Positions 56,566-64,000 of a DNA stretch of 64,000 bases are shown here, piece by piece. The stretch is taken from contig JBAIAC010000059.1 of assembly GCA_037349315.1 (NCBI GenBank), positions 16,834,501 to 16,898,500 on the forward strand, written 5' to 3'. Positions within the stretch are counted from its first letter, which is position 1, and every line of letters begins with the position of its first letter. The notes beneath the pieces are model-generated. The model saw only the letters and a list, made by a program, of their open reading frames with translations. It ran no database searches and was not told the DNA's origin. This stretch comes from Chelydra serpentina. Lineage: Eukaryota; Chordata; Testudines; Chelydridae. The translations under genes were made by a program, and so were the position numbers.

Positions 56566-58822
56566 CATAAACAGTTGGGTTGACCGGTCCAGAGGCTAAC
56601 TCCTTCCTTCAGATATTGCAGGGAATGGGGAGATTTAAGTTTCCCTATGCTGTTCCACTCATGTGGCCCATCCCTGTCAACCTTTACCCTCTGTTGAGTC
56701 TGCCAATGGGTGTCTTCCATTAGGAACTTGGCTAAGACCAACAATATATTTCACGAAAGCTAAAGAACAGCCACCAGAAGGCAAAAGTTTTATGTTGCCG
56801 CTAGCCATTGATGTATTAGAACCAGTGGCCCTGTGGCGAAAGACTCGCATGCAAGCATTCCTCAGTCTTCCTGTTTTCATCCAAATATTAATCCATAACG
56901 TACCTCTGCAAACTACTATTCATTTGCTTTCATCAAAGATAATTGCACTAGTTACAAAACTATTACAGTGAAGTAGTAGTAACAGTACCATACTTATGAA
57001 ATTGGATTTAAATACATTTAACATATCTTGTGTATAGAAATGTAAGATTTCCCCTTGAACCATGCTTTCAAACACATTTACTTGATTAGAAATTAACTAT
57101 GGTGCCAAAAAGTGTAATAAAAGCAAAGCAAACAGAAAAACTGCTGATGTTAGTGTAATCTCAACTCCTCTGGACAACTCCGATCCTTTTACTTAAAACA
57201 GCAAACTGTGCTAATAAAATAGAAAAATAACTCACACTGATTTTGTTTCTTTTATGTAAACAGCAAAGAAAGTGCTATTGGCAGACTTGAGTTTTATAGA
57301 AAAAGAATATGCAAAGTGTATGTAATCAAATGCTCTAGATGCAACTCATTTTCACTGTTTGTATGTTTGCGTTCCGGAGAGTTGCTGGGAGTAGGAGGCA
57401 AGCAGTGGTTTGAAATCTTTTTTTGGAAATTACACACCGACATTATTCTGAAATCACACACAGGAGTTTCTATGGATGAAAGCAGCATTCCCCCCACAAG
57501 AATAAATGCCCTCTCCTTAAAAAAGGCATGTGCCCGAGATTCATAAATTGACTTCAATCAAGTTAAGCAGATTTATACCATTTTAGGATCTAGCTCATAG
57601 AAACGAATCTAAATCTTCATGAAGATACATTAAACTGAAATCATACCAAAACAGCTTTGCTCAAAGACTGACGGTTCAGAGAGCAAATCTGGGATCACTC
57701 ATCATGAGCAAATGTTACAACTATATTTACTCTCTCACGCTGAAGAAGTTATAGGGGTGTGTGATTCACCACGAATCACAGAGTGCTCTTTACCATGAAC
57801 CACAAGGTACTCTTACGGCATGTTTTCAGAAAAAGCTGCTTAGTACTACATAGTCAGAAATAAAACAACATGCCAACTTTCAAAAAGGTACCAAAAAGCA
57901 TTCCAGGAGGTGTGAGTGAACAAGACAGAAATTATTCTTCTTGAGAAGGGGGAAGAAAAAAAGCCAAGAGTAATTTATCTTTTAAAATTCAATAGACCTT
58001 TATACTCTTTGAATTTTAAAGATTCTGTAATTTTAAGCATCCATGACAAATGTATAGTCAAATTCAGAAAATGAATGATAACAATTAAGCAGATAATAGT
58101 CTAGCATGAAAGCCTCACTCCCACTCCGGCTCCTTGGCGCCAGGTAAAAAGGTCGCGGTGACAAAAAGGGGGCTGTAATACCCCCAGTTGCAGCTGGATG
58201 GGTATTCCCTTGATACAGCCAACATGGAGGGCTGCCTCCTGAGGAGCCAGCTGCAAGCCCTGATGTAGGGAATGAGCTGGGGGAGGGGCTGAGGCAGGAG
58301 AAATGTTTTGCGGGGGGCAGTGGTGTGGCTCACAAGGATAACTTAGACAGGCCCCCATGTTTCCTGTATTATGCTGAGGGCCATTTCAGTCCCTGGAACA
58401 GCGCAGGATCGGGAGGGTGAAAATGGATTAAAGCTGCTTTAGCTCTTCCTCCCCTGGGCTCTGAGTTCTGTCTCTCTTCGAGGCACAGTACAGAATCACC
58501 CCTAAAACAATTATTTAAAGCAATTACATTTGCAAAAAATTAAAGAGATCTTAGGACAAAAATGCTGGGGCATAATTATCTATGTCCTTACCACAGCTGA
58601 ATGATGCAACAGGCACCTTGGACTGACACAACAGAAATGTTCGTCATACACAGTATCCGCAAATACTATTCAGTTAAATCAAGTGACTGCATTTGTGCTT
58701 AGAACAGGAACACAGAAAAGGTGTAAACAGGCATACAGAACTAGCAGAATGTAGGCTATACATTGCTAAATGAATATATGGATCTTAATACCAAATATCT
58801 GATGGTTTCTAATGACTAGCGT

Positions 58823-58930
58823 CCTGATTCTGCAACCCTTACTTATCTTGAGTATTAATTATTTTGTGAAAGTAGTCACTGAGTTTAATGGGACTACTCA
58901 TGTAAGTACTAGTCAACGTGTTTAAGGGTT
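58823..58930. repeat. Foldback repeat (CCTGATTCTGCAACCC type)
   Basis: 'gattctgcaacccttactta' is inverted approximately as 'agtcaacgtgtttaagggtt', with 'tactcatgtaagtac' in the right arm. Confidence 0.5.
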
Positions 58931-61049
58931 GTGGGAAAGGTCTGAAGGTGCTTACTCTCCCTTATGGCTTCTTATTGAAAAGGACCTTACTGTTCTTTAT
59001 TGTATTGTATCTCACAACCATGATTTGCTCCTAATTCTTTGGTCCTCTGAAGAGAAACTCCACTTTCAGCTGCTCCTGGGCTTTTCTGTGTCACTGCAGA
59101 ATCCTCTCTCACATTCTGGAATAATTCAACATTTTCTCTGACAAAAACCAAGTCTCACAGCTTTCCGTAAATTAGTTAATGCAACCACATATGGAAAGGA
59201 TCCCACATCAAACTGTGAAGCTTTCTATATTGCCCTTTGGAAAAGGATTGGTACATCTGGAGCTAAACTTCCTTTTGTAAGCCATTGTTCTAACTGGCTA
59301 AATTATTTTGTGGTATCAGATGTCTACTCTATTAAATATTTTATGTAGGTTTCTTGATAATACATGGAGAAGTTCCAAAGACCCTGTTCTCTAGTTCCTT
59401 TCTTATCTATATCACCGTTTGTAGTATCTGAGCACATAAAGAAGCTTGTGTTTAATTCCACATTTGTTCCCATCCAATGACCATGGAAACATGGGTTTCC
59501 AGACCAGTTTTTTGGTTATATCAGGGGTAGGAAATGGAAAAGGAACAGAAATCTTGGTAGCACATTAATTTCATTGCTTCTTCTCTACCCGTGGCAGCTG
59601 GTGGTAGAAATCTGATTTAATTTGTTTAATGGTTTCCGTATTATTATAGAGGTTCTTTGTGATCAGGTTTGGTTCCAAGACATCGGAAACCTTCTTTATT
59701 CCAGTTATAGGACTCAAGATTCTTGAGAATTGGTGGCCTCTTATCAGAGCTCCTGATTTAGATTTGTTTATTTTGTAGTCAGAGATTAGGTTGAATGCTT
59801 GCAGAAGGCTAACGCTAGTCACTGAGGCATTTATAGGAGAATATCATCTGCATGAAGAGAGATTTTCTTCTCCAGACCATCTGTACCTTCCCCTGAGAGT
59901 TGTCCAAAGAAGGGTGGTCTGTGTGGAGTGAGTGGGAGACAGGGGAAGTCAGACCCAAGCGGAAACCCTCTCCCTTGACACACAAATCCCCAGCCTTAGA
60001 AAAAGAAAAACCTGAACATTGGAACAAAAATTAGAAAGTTTTATAGGCCTTACGTAACATATTTCTTTGCTAGTCAATAAAAATAATAGTCACCATAGCA
60101 ACTGCCACATAAAAATGCTACCTTCGAAAAAGAAAGCACCTTCAGAAATAAAGACACTCGCTGCATACCATGTTGGGTTTTGTAAAACTCACAAGGCCTA
60201 AAGGTAACCCTCCTGCTCAAAGCTGTCAGTGTCAATCTCTCCCTCACTTTGAGGATACTAACAGTTTTGTCAGTAAAGGGAGACTGGCAATGTTCCAGTC
60301 TCACTCCACAATTTTATAGCTCTAAAACAGGAACGCCTGAATGTATTTTTAAAAAAATTTGTCACTGTTAAATCATTGCTACCAAGTCTCCATTAATCAG
60401 TGCGTGACAACGTGTGTTTTCAAGCGTGCAATGGTGACTGTGAAGTGGAAAGAAACTTCCAACTCACCAGGTGTGGATTAGAGCTCAAACACAACTTGGA
60501 TTACTGTGAGGTATTTTCTGTACATATAAGCCAAGTATTGGCTCTGGATCCTAGGGACTTATCTGGATAACAGGCTGAACTGCTGAGCTGTTAAAAAGGA
60601 CTTGACTAGATACTATAAATTCCTCATGCACTGTAAGGAAATTAAGTTTTGTCACATACTTTTCTTAACTTTGGCACAAAGTTAGCAAATTGATAAAACC
60701 AGTTTTTGAGAACCAACACCTGATTTTCTTGGATGGTACCACACACTATATCCAACACCAACATCTGCCTATTTGATCAATGGCTGTAGGGCTTTTAGCA
60801 TTTTAAAATATTGTTTTCTTGACTCAGATGTACTGTTCAGCTTCTACAATAAAATCTTCAAGGCTCCAGATATTCAAGCTACAGGTAAAGAGCAAATAGA
60901 CAGGGTAATATTTTAAAATGAGATTTTTTTAAAATTAAAATTGAGGGAGGAGTGGAAAAAAGGAAATCTTAGTAAGATGGGTTTTTGTCATGTGAAATAC
61001 TATTGAAAAATAAGAGTCCCTGATTCTGATCTCACTTACTAAAGCGTAA

Positions 61050-61290
61050 ATATATCTAAGGTACTTTACATGGCCCCCCTCATGACAGTACTGGAGTGCT
61101 TCACAGTCTTTAATGTGCTTATCCTCAACTCTTCTGTGAGGTAGGTAAGCACTGTCCTCCATTTTACACATGGGAAACTGAGGCACAGAGAGACAAAGTA
61201 AAATCTTGCCCATGGTAACATAGGACATTTGTGGCAAAGCAGGGTCTTGAACCGAGGTCTCCCAAGGGTCCCCCAACCTAGGTTTATGCC
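61050..61290 (-). repeat. MIR-like SINE, minus strand
   Basis: The order 'gtgaggtaggtaagcactg', 'ccattttacacatgggaaac', 'tgaggcacagagagacaaag', 'cttgaaccgaggtctccc' and 'ccctaaccacaa' is an inverted MIR. Confidence 0.8.
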
Positions 61291-61559
61291 CTAACCACAA
61301 TACTTACTCTCCAAATGCTGAACTGAATGAAACCAATGGAGTTAGCCCTGTGTCTAACACTGATACGATCGCTTACACTTATATTTTCTTTACTAAATAA
61401 AAATGCTTCATAGCTTTGACCTTGCAGGTTTTATGTGAACAAAAGTTACAACTGCTTGAGGCCTTTATTTAGAAACCCCAAGGGAAAAACAAACTGCACA
61501 AGTTTATGCTAAATAATCCAATCCTTATTTGTTACATAGTAATAATTTAGCACCGTTTA

Positions 61560-61880
61560 TTTAATGTGGACATATTTGTGCAATATTTTTGGGAGAGGAT
61601 AGAGAGCTATTTTAATGCTATTTGTCAGAGAGCCAGATGAGCTTCCCTTTAATTTTGTTCAGCTACGTGACAAATAATAAAAGAGCTGCTCTGACAAATT
61701 AAACACACAAAATCACTTTGAAAAAAAAATTAAAAGCTGCCTTCAGAATCCGTGACTTGTGTGGGAACCAGCACTGAACACGGGTAGCATGTTTGAATGA
61801 CTGCACCTTTTAAACGCTCATCTCTGCCATTTCCAGGAGGTAAACAACTCATGAGGAAAGCTCGAGGAATGACATGTGCT
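61560..61880. promoter_or_regulatory. Repeat-free AT-rich segment: candidate conserved intronic element
   Basis: The segment lacks recognisable repeats. It includes an 11-bp perfect inverted pair, ATTTGTCAGAG (61620-61630) and CTCTGACAAAT (61689-61699), with 58 bases between. An enhancer role is a guess based on composition. Confidence 0.2.
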
Positions 61881-62081
61881 CTTCCCCCTGATGCACAATC
61901 AGATAAAGCACTTTATATAGTACGAGAATAAGGAATACTGTACAATTGAATAGAAGTCCTTCATAGACTATCTTTGATCCTTTCTGGCCACTCACACAAA
62001 TGTCATCTACACTCCTTTATATGGGCAAGTTTCTGACATTGGTTAGAATGGCAAGAACAACATGTAACTGTTAAAGGGGAC

Positions 62082-63004
62082 TGTGATGTTACACTCCATA
62101 TTCTTTATGGAAATATGCTTATGATATAGATATGGCATAACTGAGATATATTTTATGCAAGAGGTGTCATGTAAGGTATCGTTGGAAAGGTTATGATTTA
62201 CCGTTGGAAGGCCAGTGTTTTTCCACTGGAAGACAAAGGGTTCCTGCCATACACAAAAGCTATATAAGGTAGGGGAGTGACATCATAATGGTTCTCCTCT
62301 GCCTCCCTGCCCAAAGAGACACGGGGAAACACCTGGAAGCAAGAACTGAATTGGGGGGAGAAGAGTTGAGCCCAGGCTGGAAGGGTGTCTAGCCTGTGAG
62401 TAATAATACATGAAGTTTCAAGCTGCAGGCCAGTGCAGCTGGCTTTCAAGAATCTCTGTAATCTGCCTGTGACAATATTTAGGGGGAGAAATTGCTATTT
62501 GTAGCCAATTTCTTTAGTGAATCAAGCTTAGTTTGTGTGTTTTATTTGCTTAGTAATCTGCTTTGTTCAGTTTGCTATCCCTTAAATCACTTACAATCTG
62601 CCTTTCATAGTTAATAACATTTGTTTTATTTATTATTAAACCCAGTTTGTGCAATTTATAACTGGAGGGGACAAGAAGGTGTGCATATTTCTCTTCACAT
62701 TGAGGAAGAGGGTGAATTTTTATGAGCTTGCGCTGTGTAGATTTTTCTAAACAGTGCAATACAATATACCTTTGGGTTTATCTCCCAGAAGCGGTGTGCA
62801 CATGAGTGCAGGGTGAGCTGACTTCAGTCTGTGTCTGCAGCTGGGTGTGGCCCTACCTGTGTGTGTGTGCTGCAAGAGACCAGAGAGCCTAATTCAGCAA
62901 AACAGGAAGAAGGAATCCAGGCTGGTGGAGCAAGAGAGGCTCAGTAAAACCCCAGTACATCAGGTAGCATCCCGGATGGGGGAGGGGAGGTGCAACCCAT
63001 CACA
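62082..63004 (+). mobile_element. Solo LTR of an endogenous retroelement (about 920 bp)
   Basis: It begins TGTGATGTTACAC and ends CCATCACA, so TG...CA within a TGTGATG/CATCACA inverted repeat. A TATA word (TATATAAGG, about 62262) lies in the first part. The flanks GGGAC (62077-62081) and GAGAC (63005-63009) match at 4 of 5. There are no retroviral genes. Confidence 0.6.
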
Positions 63005-63029
63005 GAGACCTGCAAAGAAATCTGTCTTT

Positions 63030-63420
63030 TTGTGTGTGTGTGTGTGTTTGTGGTTTCTTGCTGATGTAGAAAAAAAGGCCCCGAAGACGCCGGATGACTC
63101 AAACTGGCAGGGCTATGGCATGATATATACAGTAGAGGTGAAATGTGGTTAACTGAGATGGGATGTTATTTTTAATAAGGCATAAAGTTTTATGTTTGGA
63201 TTTGTTAAGGATGTTATGTTTGTTAAGGATCTAACAGTCTCCGTCTTCTGTTAAGGACTGAGCAAAGCTCCCAGTTCACATGTCTAGGTCATTTAAGAAG
63301 GGTTCCAACAAAACCCGAGAATAACTGATAGTTAATAGAAACTTTTGTTTTCAGTATAGAGGAGTGTGAATGAGTGAGTGTTTGTGTGTGTGTGAGCGTG
63401 AGAGATTCTTTTAAGGCTTT
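63030..63420. repeat. (TG)n microsatellites
   Basis: Two TG-rich runs at about 63032-63047 and 63382-63395. Confidence 0.7.
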
Positions 63421-63941
63421 CTTCATACATTGTAAAAAAATTAAAAAGTACACACGCACAATTTGCAGGATGCTTTTGTAAGAGTCTCTGAAAATGTGAC
63501 ACAAATGAAAACCATTTAACATTTGAAAATGATTTAACATATTGCAGCACCGTAATCATCTTTAAATTGAACTGATTCTAAGAAGAACCTGATGTGCTTT
63601 AGGAATTATTGCTCCCAGCTATAGCTATTGCAAATGTGCAGAGCCATTTTCAGACTAAAGTGATTTTACAACCTAAAATGGTCTGTAACTTCAAATCCAT
63701 GCAACATCAGTGGGCTGATTTTTAAAGCTGTGCCACTGATGCATTTATTTCTCAAGGATAGCCTCACAGCCCGAACCACTTTGGCAGCACAAGAAGATGG
63801 CAGCTTGCTTTTCCTCCCCGATCCCATCAAGGGGGTAAGGGATGGATTCACTCATGCAAATAGGAAGGGTCCCCAAATGGGGCCGGCACTAAGAACTCCC
63901 TCTTGGCTACTGGTGGATCACATGCAGCCTCTCCATTGCAT

Positions 63942-64000
63942 AGAATCATAGAATATCAGGGTTGGAAGGGACCTTAGAAGGTCATCTAGTCCAACCCCCT
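63942..64000 (-). repeat. CR1-type 3' end (LINE or SINE), cut by the window edge
   Basis: The minus strand reads AGGGGGTTGGACTAGATGACC and ends TATTCTATGATTCTATG, the 3' end shared by turtle CR1 and the Cry-type SINE. Which of the two it is cannot be told without the sequence beyond 64000. Confidence 0.88.

Larger units (their letters stand above)
54275..64000 (-). other. KCNQ1: Last intron of KCNQ1 (partial)
   Basis: Reading the minus strand, this is sequence upstream of the terminal exon. The expected short exon ending in RVEDK was not found. In humans the final intron is tens of kilobases long, so its absence is not surprising. Content includes foldback repeats at 56479-56565 and 58823-58930, a MIR-like SINE at 61050-61290 and a solo LTR at 62082-63004. 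No other gene was recognised. Confidence 0.75.

Noticed and set aside
61119..61140. A possible upstream KCNQ1 exon encoding RVEDK on the minus strand
   Set aside because: The words match by chance inside an inverted MIR-like SINE; no donor follows the AAG and neighbouring residues do not fit.
1..64000. CRISPR arrays, operons, bacterial promoters
   Set aside because: No regularly spaced direct repeats or bacterial gene organisation were seen; the DNA is vertebrate.

Overview
The window is vertebrate nuclear DNA, almost certainly from a hidden-necked (cryptodiran) turtle. The evidence is a tRNA-derived SINE with a CR1-type tail of the tortoise pol III/SINE kind (about 11157-11335), several CR1 LINE remnants, MIR-like SINEs, many small hAT-type elements with intact 8-bp target duplications, and a spliced vertebrate gene. 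Nothing bacterial or plasmid-like is present.

Only one host gene is recognised. The terminal coding exon of KCNQ1 lies on the minus strand at 54080-54274, so everything from 54275 to the right edge reads as the large last KCNQ1 intron and everything to the left lies downstream of KCNQ1. In mammals this flank leads towards CDKN1C in an imprinted domain; CDKN1C itself was not found here. A GC- and CpG-rich stretch at about 4560-6700 is the best candidate regulatory or promoter region.

The main feature is an apparently intact, recently inserted non-LTR retrotransposon of the Tx1/L1 group on the minus strand (17837-26107, about 8.3 kb). It has a 1.35-kb GC-rich 5' UTR, a 959-codon gag-like ORF1 with a CCHC knuckle, and a 1306-codon ORF2 with APE endonuclease, reverse transcriptase and a C-terminal CCHC. 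The two ORFs overlap by 28 nt. The 3' UTR is short, ends in two consecutive hairpins and has no poly(A). A perfect 40-bp target-site duplication flanks the element, which split an older solo LTR (17783-26703) that keeps its own 6-bp duplication.

A second mobile-element gene lies at 28722-30395 (minus strand). It is a cysteine-rich, possibly transposase-like protein of no class I can name, broken by two frameshifts. Around these are nested DNA transposons (one chain is hAT-like within hAT-like within CR1 at 48141-49980), three solo LTRs, Penelope-like tails with hammerhead-like cores, and many palindromic repeats.

Layout: 1-4560 repeats and plain sequence; 4560-6960 GC-rich candidate regulatory DNA; 6960-17776 sparse DNA with three hAT elements and a SINE; 17777-26709 LTR split by the LINE; 26710-31890 unclassified element and flanks; 31435-50000 dense small transposons; 50000-54079 KCNQ1 downstream and 3' UTR; 54080-54274 KCNQ1 exon; 54275-64000 intron.
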